Below, one piece after another: positions 36,601 through 45,671 of a stretch of DNA of 64,000 nucleotides. A program made the translations under genes and the position numbers. Under the pieces are notes generated by a model, which searched no databases, had not been told where the DNA came from, and saw only the letters and a program-made list of their open reading frames with translations. Each line of letters starts with the position of its first letter. The first letter of the stretch is position 1. The DNA is from Erythrobacter sp. NAP1 (GTDB taxonomy: Bacteria; Pseudomonadota; Alphaproteobacteria; Sphingomonadales; Sphingomonadaceae), in contig NZ_CH672390.1 in assembly GCF_000152865.1 (NCBI RefSeq), positions 1,806,474 through 1,870,473 of the forward strand, in the 5' to 3' direction.

Positions 36601-36867
36601 ATGCCAATCGGCGAAGTATTCCTGAACGCAATGCTCGTGATCCTGGCGTTCTCCGGTGTGTTGGGACTGACCAGCATGTTCCTGAGCCACCGCCGCGAAA
36701 TGGCGCGGATCAAGTCTGGCAATCAGAGCAGGTCAGCGGCCCTCACACACGAGAACATCGAGCTGAAGGAAACCGTCAGCCTGATGCAGGACCGGATCGC
36801 GGTGCTCGAACAGATCGCCGTCGACCCGGCCCGCAGAACGGCCGACGAGATTGAAAAACTGCGCTGA
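36601..36867 (+). CDS. Psp-array protein 1: small TM coiled-coil protein with PspC-like tail
   Basis: An 88-aa protein 27 bases after pspC. A membrane helix at residues about 6-27 (VFLNAMLVILAFSGVLGLT) is followed by a basic stretch (SHRREMARIK) and a coiled coil ending DRIAVLEQIAVD, then EIEKLR at the very C-terminus. This is the layout of the PspC tail. It is the first of eight consecutive genes of this type. Function is unknown; an inner-membrane partner of PspA or of PspB/C is inferred. Confidence 0.82.
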   Translation: MPIGEVFLNAMLVILAFSGVLGLTSMFLSHRREMARIKSGNQSRSAALTHENIELKETVSLMQDRIAVLEQIAVDPARRTADEIEKLR

Positions 36868-36899
36868 GGCGCATCAACACACGAAGGGGCAATTAAGTC

Positions 36900-37214
36900 A
36901 TGGATCCGGGTCAACTCGCACTTCTCATTCCGATCATTGGGGTATCGATCCCGGTCATCGCGATCTGGGCAAAGCATCAGCAAAAGATGGCAGAGCTCAA
37001 GATGGACGCGACCGCCGACGCGACGGCTGAGAAAGCCGCGCAATACGCCGCGCAGGTCCAGAAGCTCGAAGACCGGGTCCAGGTGCTCGAACGCATCGTC
37101 ACCGACCGCGGCTACGACATCGCGACCCAGATCGAGGCACTGCGTGACACGCGCTCGGTCGAGGACAGCGACGCCGGTGTCCCCCTCAACATCAGCAACA
37201 AGGAAACCGCATAA
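36900..37214 (+). CDS. Psp-array protein 2: small TM coiled-coil protein with PspC-like tail
   Basis: A 104-aa protein. The membrane helix is at residues about 6-24 (LALLIPIIGVSIPVIAIWA), then an alanine-rich helix (MDATADATAEKAAQYAAQ) and DRVQVLERIVTDRGYD followed by QIEALRD. About 20 polar residues (ending NISNKETA) follow the motif. Its stop codon shares a base with the next start (TAATG). Confidence 0.82.
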   Translation: MDPGQLALLIPIIGVSIPVIAIWAKHQQKMAELKMDATADATAEKAAQYAAQVQKLEDRVQVLERIVTDRGYDIATQIEALRDTRSVEDSDAGVPLNISNKETA

Positions 37215-37561
37215 TGGATTGGGGCGGCCCCTCTTTCGTCATCGCCATCATCGCTGTCAGCATGGGCGGATGGCTGATCAACAACTGGATCCGCGCCAAG
37301 CACGGCTACGACCTCGAAGACGAGTGGGGCGGCAAGACCTCCAAGCGCGACACGAGCGGCGAGAATGAGAAGCTCAAGGCGGAAAACCGCGAGCTCAACA
37401 ACAAGCTCGACGCCATGCAGGACCGCATGATCGTGCTCGAAAAGATCGTCACCGACCGCGGCTATACGCTCTCCGAAGAGATCGAGGCGCTGCGCGACAA
37501 ACCTGCCGGCAGTGACAGCGGCACTCCCCTGAACTTTGGCCAGAAGGAAAAACAGCAATGA
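37214..37561 (+). CDS. Psp-array protein 3: small TM coiled-coil protein with PspC-like tail
   Basis: A 115-aa protein. The membrane helix (FVIAIIAVSMGGWLINNWI) is at residues about 8-26. KHGYDLEDEWG follows, a motif close to one in protein 4 (NGYPLDGSWG) and reminiscent of protein 7 (RHGITTDAEG). The coiled coil includes NEKLKAENRELNNKLDAMQ, then DRMIVLEKIVTDRGYTLSEE and IEALRD. A polar tail ends LNFGQKEKQQ. It overlaps the next gene by ATGA. Confidence 0.82.
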   Translation: MDWGGPSFVIAIIAVSMGGWLINNWIRAKHGYDLEDEWGGKTSKRDTSGENEKLKAENRELNNKLDAMQDRMIVLEKIVTDRGYTLSEEIEALRDKPAGSDSGTPLNFGQKEKQQ

Positions 37562-37923
37562 GCCCCGACGCTGCTGCAGTCATCATTCCGAACCTACCGT
37601 GGATCATCGGCGGCGCTCTCGCCGTGGGAGGAGCAGGCGTGCTCGGCTGGATCTACACGACCAAGCTGCGCATCCAGAACGGCTACCCGCTCGACGGTTC
37701 GTGGGGACAGGCTCTCCACCCGAAAACCGACCACGAAGCCAAGCAGCGCGTGACCCTGCTCACCCAGGAAAACGCAGAGCTTCGCGCGGAACTGGGCTCG
37801 GTCAAGGACCGGCTCGCAAACGTGGAACGCATCGTCACCGACAGCGGCTATCACCTGTCGAGCGAGATCGACCAATTGAAGGATCGCCGCCTCGAAGACC
37901 GCAAGGATGAAGGGAACGCATAA
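37558..37923 (+). CDS. Psp-array protein 4: small TM coiled-coil protein with PspC-like tail
   Basis: A 121-aa protein, the longest of the array. The membrane helix (LPWIIGGALAVGGAGVLGWI) is at residues about 13-32; NGYPLDGSWGQALHP follows, then a coiled coil (RVTLLTQENAELRAELGSV) and DRLANVERIVTDSGYHLSSE with IDQLKDR. The tail is highly charged. It meets the next gene at TAATG. Confidence 0.82.
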   Translation: MSPDAAAVIIPNLPWIIGGALAVGGAGVLGWIYTTKLRIQNGYPLDGSWGQALHPKTDHEAKQRVTLLTQENAELRAELGSVKDRLANVERIVTDSGYHLSSEIDQLKDRRLEDRKDEGNA

Positions 37924-38222
37924 TGGATATGGATCTCGTCCTCATCTTCAGTTTCATCACTGTCGTGGTCGCGATCACCGGCATCAGCATCAACGCGATC
38001 GTTGCCAAGGTCTACGCCCACAAGAAATGGGCACGCGAACATTCGCTGATCGGATCGAAGTCCAGCGAAACGGTGAGCCAGATCGCCGAACGCACCGAGA
38101 TGATCGAAGACCGCCTCAAGGTGCTCGAACGCCTCGCAACCGATCGCGGTTCGCTGCTGTCGGATGAGATCGAAGCCCTGCGCGACGATGTGAAATCGCG
38201 CCGCCAGTTGGAGAACGGCTGA
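37923..38222 (+). CDS. Psp-array protein 5: small TM coiled-coil protein with PspC-like tail
   Basis: A 99-aa protein. The membrane helix (LVLIFSFITVVVAITGISI) is at residues about 5-25, then a basic region (KVYAHKKWAREH), a shorter coiled coil, and DRLKVLERLATDRGSLLSDE followed by IEALRDD. Its stop overlaps the next start at TGATG. Confidence 0.82.
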   Translation: MDMDLVLIFSFITVVVAITGISINAIVAKVYAHKKWAREHSLIGSKSSETVSQIAERTEMIEDRLKVLERLATDRGSLLSDEIEALRDDVKSRRQLENG

Positions 38223-38491
38223 TGTTTGGCCCTGACACCGCCTTGATGTTCGATGCCATGCAGATGTCGGCAGTCGTGGCCGGTGTCACGGGCGCAGCGG
38301 TCTACTTCGCCATGCGCTGGCGCCGGACGAGCAAGAACCGCAAGGTCATCGACAGGTCCGAAGGAATGAACCTCGAAGAACGCGTCCGCGTGCTTGAACG
38401 CATCGCGACCGACCGCTCGATCGACCTTGCCGAAGAAATCGAGGCGCTGCGTGAACCGGCTGCCAAACCGAAGCTTGGAGGAAACCAGTAA
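38222..38491 (+). CDS. Psp-array protein 6: small TM coiled-coil protein with PspC-like tail
   Basis: An 89-aa protein. The membrane helix (MSAVVAGVTGAAVYFAMRW) is at residues about 15-33, followed by RRTSKNRKVIDR and ERVRVLERIATDRSIDLAEE with IEALREP. The coiled coil between helix and motif is the shortest of the group. Its stop overlaps the next start at TAATG. Confidence 0.82.
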   Translation: MFGPDTALMFDAMQMSAVVAGVTGAAVYFAMRWRRTSKNRKVIDRSEGMNLEERVRVLERIATDRSIDLAEEIEALREPAAKPKLGGNQ

Positions 38492-38841
38492 TGAGTTCTT
38501 GGGCCATCGTCGCTGTTATCGCCATCGTCGTCTGGGGGATCGTCCAGATGGCCAAGGCGCGCCACGGCATCACGACCGATGCCGAAGGCAACGAAACGTG
38601 GACGCCGCGCGCCCATGACGAGGACGATCGCCCAAGCCGCGCCGAGATCGAAGAGACCCGGCGCGAAATGGAACAATTGCGCGAGCGCCTTCACGTGCTC
38701 GAACGCATCGCAACCGACAACAACACGATGGATGCCCGCGAACGTGCGCGCATCGCCGCTGAAATCGAAGCTCTCAGAAGCCCTGGCGAGGGATCGGTAG
38801 CTTCAACCCCACTCCCGTCCAAGGAGGAGCAGAGCCAATGA
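38491..38841 (+). CDS. Psp-array protein 7: small TM coiled-coil protein with interrupted PspC-like tail
   Basis: A 116-aa protein. The membrane helix (SWAIVAVIAIVVWGIVQMA) begins at residue 3. KARHGITTDAEGNETW follows, then a charged helix and ERLHVLERIATDNN. In this copy the two motif halves are separated by extra residues (TMDARERARIAA) before EIEALRS. A polar tail follows. It overlaps the last array gene at its end. Confidence 0.8.
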   Translation: MSSWAIVAVIAIVVWGIVQMAKARHGITTDAEGNETWTPRAHDEDDRPSRAEIEETRREMEQLRERLHVLERIATDNNTMDARERARIAAEIEALRSPGEGSVASTPLPSKEEQSQ

Positions 38842-39092
38842 TGATGGACCCCGTACTCGTTATCGCCGCAACCTGCCTTGTTGGCATTACCGTGGTCGCC
38901 TTTGCGCTCTTGCGAGCGTGGCAGGGCTGGCTTCAACTGAAGCGCGAGGAGATCGAACGCGGCACCGCCCGCCCCGATCCCGCAGCCGAAATCGAAGGCG
39001 GCGCCAGCGTCGGTGCAGCCCGGATCGAGCTTGCCGACATGAAAGAGCGGATCAAGAAGCTCGAAGCGATTGCCAGCGGAGTTGAGCTTTAA
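38838..39092 (+). CDS. Psp-array protein 8: small TM protein with truncated motif
   Basis: An 84-aa protein that begins within the stop of protein 7 (ATGA; three consecutive Met codons make the exact start uncertain). The membrane helix (VLVIAATCLVGITVVAFALL) is at residues about 5-24. The C-terminus reads KERIKKLEAIASGVEL, keeping the first half of the array motif and lacking the EIEALR half. It is the last gene of the psp transcript; sufE follows after 70 bases. Confidence 0.78.
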   Translation: MMMDPVLVIAATCLVGITVVAFALLRAWQGWLQLKREEIERGTARPDPAAEIEGGASVGAARIELADMKERIKKLEAIASGVEL

Positions 39093-39162
39093 AGGCGCTA
39101 ATTCGCGGCTTACCCGTCTGCGCCCCTTTCGCTTCGCAGCCGCGCATCCTAAATGCGCCCCC

Positions 39163-39576
39163 ATGCGAAGTCTTGACGATATCCAGGAAGAATACGAATT
39201 CCTCGAAGGCGATGAACGCTACCGCCTGCTGATCGAGCTGGGGCGTGAACTTGAGGACATGCCCGACGCGCTGAAAACCGATGCGACCCTCGTGCGCGGT
39301 TGTTCGGCCGCGGTGTGGGTCTATCCCACCGAGACGGCAGGCGATGGCGCCCTCCACTTCCTTGCAGACAGCAATGCAGCAATCACCAAGGGCATCGTCG
39401 CGCTCGTCATCGCCGCCGTGCAGGACAAGCCCGCGCGCGAAGTGGCCGAGATGGATGTGACCGCCGCGCTCGATCCCTTCGATCTCAAGAACCAGCTGTC
39501 ATCCAATCGGACACAGGGCGTCCCCAACATGATCGCGCTCGTCAAGGAGCATGCGGCGCGTCTGGCCGATGCCTGA
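39163..39576 (+). CDS. sufE: SufE family cysteine desulfuration protein
   Basis: A 137-aa sulfur acceptor for Fe-S cluster assembly. The ATG at 39163 gives MRSLDDIQEEYEFLEGDERY; ALKTDATLVRGCSAAVWVYP carries the active cysteine, and FDLKNQLSSNRTQGVPNMI is the conserved C-terminal text. No suf operon is adjacent. The end overlaps the start of the acetyltransferase gene. Confidence 0.95.
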   Translation: MRSLDDIQEEYEFLEGDERYRLLIELGRELEDMPDALKTDATLVRGCSAAVWVYPTETAGDGALHFLADSNAAITKGIVALVIAAVQDKPAREVAEMDVTAALDPFDLKNQLSSNRTQGVPNMIALVKEHAARLADA

Positions 39577-40048
39577 CCCCCTGCTCCGCCCGCTGCATGC
39601 GGAGGAGCTGGAGCAAGCGAGCGCGCTTTGCCTGCGGTCAAAGGCGCATTGGGGATACGACGCTGCTTTCATCGAGGCATGCCGGGCGGAACTGACGCTG
39701 ACCTGCAATGATCTTTCGACGAGCGAGGTCGTCGTCCTAGAGGATGGAACCGCCATCATCGGGCTTGCGCAACTTCGGATCGACGGAGCTCAGAGCGAGC
39801 TTGAGAAACTCTTCGTGGAACCGCGCCTGATCGGAACAGGTCTCGGCAAGGCGCTCTTCGCCTGGGCACGCGATGCCGCAGAGCGCAAAGGGGCAGCCAG
39901 AATGGTCGTGACTGCCGATCCTGATGCCGTCCCGTTTTACCGCAGCATTGGATTTGAGCCGGTCGGGGAGGAGCCATCGGGCTCGGTATCCGGACGTATG
40001 TTGCCGGTGCTGGGAATGGATTTGCGTCAAAGCGGACCGGGCGGCTGA
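39569..40048 (+). CDS. GNAT family N-acetyltransferase
   Basis: A 159-aa GNAT enzyme; the ATG at 39569 lies within the sufE end. The acetyl-CoA site is in VEPRLIGTGLGKALFAWARD (R/Q-x-x-G-x-G/A type), with FYRSIGFEPVGEEPSG near the end. Substrate is unknown. It is followed after 4 bases by the DUF454 gene, so the three genes form a unit. Confidence 0.9.
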   Translation: MPDPLLRPLHAEELEQASALCLRSKAHWGYDAAFIEACRAELTLTCNDLSTSEVVVLEDGTAIIGLAQLRIDGAQSELEKLFVEPRLIGTGLGKALFAWARDAAERKGAARMVVTADPDAVPFYRSIGFEPVGEEPSGSVSGRMLPVLGMDLRQSGPGG

Positions 40049-40052
40049 TCCG

Positions 40053-40400
40053 GTGCGCTGGCTTTACCTCGTCTCCGGGATCATTTGCGTTGCGCTTGGC
40101 GCGATTGGAGCGGTTCTGCCGCTTATGCCGACTGTGCCGTTCCTGCTGCTGGCCGCGTTCTGCTTTGCGCGCAGCAATCCGGAATGGGAGCGACGCATTC
40201 TCGCCGATCCGCGCTGGGGGCCGCAAATCCGCGACTGGCGCGAACGCCGGGCGATCTCGCGCAAGGCCAAGGTCGCTTCTGTAGCAGCCATGAGCGCCGG
40301 GGTCGCATTCACGGGCTTTACGCTTGGCCAACCGTGGGTCTGGGCGTCGGTTGCGGTGCTGGTGATCATCGGCGGCTGGATCGTGACGCGCGCAGAATAG
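40053..40400 (+). CDS. DUF454 (YbaN) family inner membrane protein
   Basis: A 115-aa protein from the GTG at 40053. LVSGIICVALGAIGAVLPLMPTVPFLLLAA and CFARSNPEWERRIL are the YbaN signatures, and WGPQIRDWRERRAISRKAK follows; three to four membrane helices are predicted. Function is unknown. The longer open frame upstream lies inside the acetyltransferase gene and is rejected. Confidence 0.9.
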   Translation: MRWLYLVSGIICVALGAIGAVLPLMPTVPFLLLAAFCFARSNPEWERRILADPRWGPQIRDWRERRAISRKAKVASVAAMSAGVAFTGFTLGQPWVWASVAVLVIIGGWIVTRAE

Positions 40401-40656
40401 GCGCTCGGCCCACTCGGTGAAGGGGCCGACACCGGATTGCGCTTCAGTATTTTCCTACACGAGGGATGACCTTTATCTTCGATCAACTTTGGCATGATGC
40501 CGAGGCAAATCGAAAGGTCACACATCCTACATGGGAAATGGCGCGAACGCCTCATTCAAACCATTGAATTTGCGCACATTTGCGAAGCTCAACAAGGTAG
40601 CTGCGTTTTTCCCAAACACCCCTTTGCGCGTTCCAACACGGGCCAGCAGGTCAGAT

Positions 40657-41058
40657 CTAAACGCCCGCCTCGGCTTCCTCGCTGACGCTGACTTCGACAG
40701 CCGGAGGGGGATCGCGGGTCATCTCGAAGGGTCCGCGCCAGTGGTCGATGCGCCACTCGCCCGCAATGCGCGTCCCGTCATCGTTGAGCGTGCCGTAATA
40801 GAGCACGGTCTGGCGGTACTCCCAGCCAGCGCCGTGATAGGTCTTTGCGAAGTGGACCGCCTTGCCGATGCGGGTGCCGCTGATCGTCGCCTCAGCAGTG
40901 CCTTCGGCGAACTCGTGCGGTTCGATCACGCTGCCGCTCAGCACGCCGCCCGCTTCGCTGAGGCGAGCAAGGAAGGGCGTGACAGGCCCCGCTTCGGGGA
41001 CATCGGGATAAGCGAAGGTGCCGTCCCACTCGCCGGAGAGGTTGTGGTTGCCGCCCAT
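40657..41058 (-). CDS. Hypothetical beta-rich protein upstream of crtW-crtZ order
   Basis: A 133-aa protein of no named family I can give. MGGNHNLSGEWDGTFAYPD at the start, LSGSVIEPHEF, ATISGTRIGKAVHFAKTYHG and YYGTLNDDGTRIAGEWRI suggest a small beta-barrel of the avidin/lipocalin kind, with repeated G-x-W and strand-turn patterns. There is no signal peptide. It lies 18 bases downstream of crtZ on the same strand and so may be in the carotenoid transcript. Confidence 0.75.
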   Translation of the reverse strand: MGGNHNLSGEWDGTFAYPDVPEAGPVTPFLARLSEAGGVLSGSVIEPHEFAEGTAEATISGTRIGKAVHFAKTYHGAGWEYRQTVLYYGTLNDDGTRIAGEWRIDHWRGPFEMTRDPPPAVEVSVSEEAEAGV

Positions 41059-41076
41059 CCGCGCCGGTCAGGCCGA

Positions 41077-41577
41077 TCAGGCCCCGGCACTCTCGCGGAC
41101 GATAGCCTCGCCGCTTTGCGACTGGCGCTTAAGCTCGGCCTTGAGCTTGGCCGGATCGCGCGCGAGCACGAAGCCGAAGCTCACCCCGCCCTCCTTGCCG
41201 ATGGTGGCGTGGTGAAGACGGTGAGCCTGCACCAGCCGCTTGGCATAGGCGTTCTTGGGCACGTACCGACCAAAACGCTGATGGACGAGGCCATCATGAA
41301 CGAGCGCGTAGATCACGCCGTAGAGGTTGACGCCCAAGGCCGCCCACCACAGCGCGTCCCAATAGAGCGCGCCGAAGATGTACATGCCTGCGTTGATCGT
41401 GCCGAAGACGACCGCGAACAGGTCGTTCTTTTCAAGCTTGTTGTCGTGCGGCTCGTGATGGTCGCGGTGCCAGCCCCAGCCCCAGCCGTGCATGATGTAC
41501 TTGTGCGCATACCACGCAAAGAACTCCATGAAGATCAGCGCGCCAAGCGTGACGGCGATGGCTGCGGGCCAACTCAT
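41077..41577 (-). CDS. crtZ: Beta-carotene hydroxylase CrtZ
   Basis: A 166-aa non-heme di-iron membrane enzyme adding 3-OH groups to beta-ionone rings. The histidine motifs are intact: HKYIMHG, HRDHHEPH, HDGLVH and HRLHHA. With crtW it would convert beta-carotene to astaxanthin or related ketocarotenoids. The ATG overlaps the crtW stop by four bases, so the pair is translated together. Confidence 0.95.
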   Translation of the reverse strand: MSWPAAIAVTLGALIFMEFFAWYAHKYIMHGWGWGWHRDHHEPHDNKLEKNDLFAVVFGTINAGMYIFGALYWDALWWAALGVNLYGVIYALVHDGLVHQRFGRYVPKNAYAKRLVQAHRLHHATIGKEGGVSFGFVLARDPAKLKAELKRQSQSGEAIVRESAGA

Positions 41578-42395
41578 GCTGCGATCTCCTTCCTCACGGT
41601 TCCTGCTTCATACGACTGTTCAACCACCCTCGCGCGGCGCGCGGCGGGCAGCGCCCACCATGGCACGTCGGGCCGGTGGTGATGCTCGAGATGATAGCCG
41701 AAATGAAAGCAGGTCAAAAGGCTCGTGAGCGTCGAAAAGCCATCGGTGCGCGCATTGTGCTTGTCGGCAAACGGCTTGGCATCGGCGTGATGATGGGGGC
41801 GGTAGGTGCCGAAGTAGAACAGCTGGAGCGAGGAAAGCAGCGCAGGCGCTCCGTAAAGCAGCACGATCTGCACCATCGGGATGCCCAGCACCAGCCAGTA
41901 GATGCCGACCACGGTGTGCACGAAGATCAGCGACTGCCAACCGAAATAGCGCTTGAAGAAGGTCCAGTACCAGCGCGCGAAACTCGACGGGTTGTCCTCG
42001 TCGAAATCGGGATCACCCTTGTGCCCGGCGAGCCGGTGATGCGTATGATGCGCGTCGCGCAAGGTGCGCCAGGCAAAGCCCGCATAGAGGAACAGAAGCA
42101 CCGTCGCGATCGCAGCGTTCACTCTCCCCTTGCCCGGCAGCAGGCTGCCATGCATCGCATCGTGGCAGACGATGAAGACGCCAACGGAAAGCCAGCACTG
42201 CACCGCCGCCATGAGGATCGCGAAGGGCAGGTTCGACCATGAAAGCTCAAACACGAACATCGCGTAGGCATGGATACCCAGCCACCCGCCAGCGATCAGC
42301 GCGGCAAGGGCAAGGCCGATCAGCCCCTGCGCGCTGCGATAAGGCAAGGTGAAGCGTTGCTCGCTCATGTTGGTAGATACGCTAGGGGCGGCCAT
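41574..42395 (-). CDS. crtW: Beta-carotene ketolase CrtW
   Basis: A 273-aa membrane di-iron oxygenase adding 4-keto groups. CHDAMHGSL, DAHHTHHRLAG, FGTYRPHHH and CFHFGYHLEHHHRPDVPWW are the CrtW histidine motifs. Four membrane helices fit the family. The ATG at 42395 has no clear ribosome site; an ATG at 42368 is an alternative. No crtB, crtI or crtY is in the window. Confidence 0.95.
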   Translation of the reverse strand: MAAPSVSTNMSEQRFTLPYRSAQGLIGLALAALIAGGWLGIHAYAMFVFELSWSNLPFAILMAAVQCWLSVGVFIVCHDAMHGSLLPGKGRVNAAIATVLLFLYAGFAWRTLRDAHHTHHRLAGHKGDPDFDEDNPSSFARWYWTFFKRYFGWQSLIFVHTVVGIYWLVLGIPMVQIVLLYGAPALLSSLQLFYFGTYRPHHHADAKPFADKHNARTDGFSTLTSLLTCFHFGYHLEHHHRPDVPWWALPAARRARVVEQSYEAGTVRKEIAA

Positions 42396-42446
42396 CGGGT
42401 TGCGTATAGGGGACGCATGGCTGCCTGTACAATCGCTTGTAGACGC

Positions 42447-42845
42447 TCAGTCTTCCGGGAAGAAGAACTCGCGCAGATGCTCTCCGATGCGCGCGGGACG
42501 CAGCGTTTCGGCATCAATGCAGCACCAGCTCGATTGCACTTCGGCCAGCACATCCTCGCCGCGGCGGATGACGGTGTGGTAAAATGCGCGCGCCCCGTTG
42601 AATCGTTCGAGCACGGTTTGCGCGATCACATCGTCTTCGAGGAAAGCGGGCTTGCGATAGGTAATCTCGTGCTTGAGGGCGACCCACGCCTTGGACGCGA
42701 CCTCCTCTGCCGGCGCAAGACCGCGCCAATGCGCCAGCACCGCATCCTGCACCCAGTTGAGGTAACGCGCATTGTTGACGTGCCCCATGAAGTCGATGTC
42801 TTCGGGGGTGACAGTGATGGGGAAGCGGAAGGGCATTGCTGACAT
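42447..42845 (-). CDS. Acyl-CoA thioesterase (4HBT/YbgC-like hotdog)
   Basis: A 132-aa hotdog protein. FPITVTPEDIDFMGHVNNARYLNWVQDAVL contains the D-x-x-G-H-V-N-N-A-R-Y active-site pattern of 4-hydroxybenzoyl-CoA-type thioesterases. It cleaves acyl-CoA or acyl-ACP; the substrate is unknown. It is divergent from leuC and 51 bases upstream of crtW on the same strand. Confidence 0.9.
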   Translation of the reverse strand: MSAMPFRFPITVTPEDIDFMGHVNNARYLNWVQDAVLAHWRGLAPAEEVASKAWVALKHEITYRKPAFLEDDVIAQTVLERFNGARAFYHTVIRRGEDVLAEVQSSWCCIDAETLRPARIGEHLREFFFPED

Positions 42846-42982
42846 GAATGTCAGTTAGCGTAAGAAGCCCTGCATTGCCATGACAAACTGCACCGAAATC
42901 GCATCGAAAGCAGAGTGCGGCTTGCTTCAAGCCTCAGCCCGACGCTAACGCATGGCTCGAAAGACCTGAAAGACCCCTTCCA

Positions 42983-44412
<1,430 letters not shown>

Positions 44413-44416
<4 letters not shown>

Positions 44417-44820
44417 AGGCGACCTGCTTATGCGGCAGGGTGGAGGTAGCGTTGCCCGAGCGCCCAACCTCGATCACATTTTGCGACTGCAGCCTGTGCC
44501 GGAAAAGCGGAGCGGCGTGGAGCTACTTCTCACGCGGAGCGCTTCGTGTGACAGGCGAGACGGTCTGCTTTCAACGCGAAGACATCGACAATCCGATAGT
44601 CGAGCTTCATTCATGCAGCCATTGCGGCGCGACGACCCACTGGATTGCCAGCGAGGCCTCGCAAGTGGACCGGATGGGCGCGAATATGCGACTGTTCCAC
44701 CCAGCCGAGTTAGCAGGTATCGAAGCCCGCTTCATGGACGGCCTGGGCTGGGATGGAGTATCAGAGCCAAGCGAGCGGCGCGAACGAGGCGTGATCGGAC
44801 AAGACGTGCTGATCGCCTGA
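44413..44820 (+). CDS. GFA family (glutathione-dependent formaldehyde-activating-like) protein
   Basis: A 135-aa zinc-binding protein of the GFA/CENP-V family. The cysteine clusters [21 protein letters not shown] and [10 protein letters not shown] are intact. Only some members act on S-hydroxymethylglutathione, so the reaction is unknown. It overlaps leuC by four bases, an unusual insertion between leuC and leuD. Confidence 0.88.
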
Positions 44821-44886
44821 CGACAGAACTGCCTACCTACTCAACTGCCCCTTGCCTTTCCCCTCACCCCTCAGCATGAGACACCA

Positions 44887-45045
44887 ATGACCAAGACTTC
44901 CAAAGCCGCTATCGCCGCTGCCGGTGCCATCGGTTCTGCAGCTATCGCCGCAGCTCTCCTCTATGCAGGAAAGCGCTCGAAGGCGAAGAAGCCCGTAGAG
45001 CCTTCCAAGACAATCCCCTCGGGCGAGCCGCCCGAAACCGACTAA
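44887..45045 (+). CDS. Small single-TM protein between leuC and leuD
   Basis: A 52-aa protein: a short basic N-terminus, a helix rich in Ala and Gly (AAIAAAGAIGSAAIAAALLY) that could span the membrane, then GKRSKAKKPVEPSK and a polar end. I recognise no family. It ends 12 bases before leuD and is probably in the same transcript. Confidence 0.65.
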   Translation: MTKTSKAAIAAAGAIGSAAIAAALLYAGKRSKAKKPVEPSKTIPSGEPPETD

Positions 45046-45057
45046 AGGGACGGGCAA

Positions 45058-45657
45058 GTGGATCCCATCTCTCAGGTCGAAGGCCGCGCCATTCCCTTCG
45101 GCGCAAAGAATGTCGACACCGACATAATCATCCCGGCAAAGTGGCTGAAGACGATCAGCCGCGAAGGGCTTGGCGAAGGCGCTTTTGAGAGCATTCGCGC
45201 AAGCGAAGACAATGTCTTCGATGACCCTGCCTACAAAGGTGCACCAATCCTGATCGCGGGCGACAATTTCGGCTGCGGATCGAGCCGGGAACACGCCGCA
45301 TGGGCAATCCTCGACCTCGGCATTCGCGCGGTGATCGCACCGAGCTATTCGGACATCTTCTCAGGCAATGCGGTGAAGAACGGCATCCTGCCCGTCGTCC
45401 TGCCGCAGGAAGTGATCGACCGGCTGATGGAAGTGGCAAGGGATGGCCATGAGATCACCGTTGACCTTGAAAACCAGACCGTCACGACACCGTTTCAGGA
45501 CCGCTTCACCTTCGAGATCGATCCATTTCGCAAGCACTGCCTTCTCGGCGGGCTTGATGAAGTGTCGCTCACGCTCGAAAGCAGCGACGCGATCAGCACA
45601 TTCGAAGACCGCCGCAGTTCCGCGCAGGCGTGGGTCGCGGCAGGCACCAATATCTAA
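45058..45657 (+). CDS. leuD: 3-isopropylmalate dehydratase small subunit
   Basis: A 199-aa swivel-domain subunit from the GTG at 45058. [41 protein letters not shown] and [23 protein letters not shown] are diagnostic. It completes the LeuCD isomerase with leuC. Confidence 0.97.
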   Translation: MDPISQVEGRAIPFGAKNVDTDIIIPAKWLKTISREGLGEGAFESIRASEDNVFDDPAYKGAPILIAGDNFGCGSSREHAAWAILDLGIRAVIAPSYSDIFSGNAVKNGILPVVLPQEVIDRLMEVARDGHEITVDLENQTVTTPFQDRFTFEIDPFRKHCLLGGLDEVSLTLESSDAISTFEDRRSSAQAWVAAGTNI

Positions 45658-45671
45658 GGGAGAGACCTCAC

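Noticed and set aside
40531..41682. 383-aa open frame starting MGNGANASFK
   Set aside because: Most of it is antisense to the hypothetical gene and crtZ. The first 40 codons are in a gap but have no ribosome site or family likeness.
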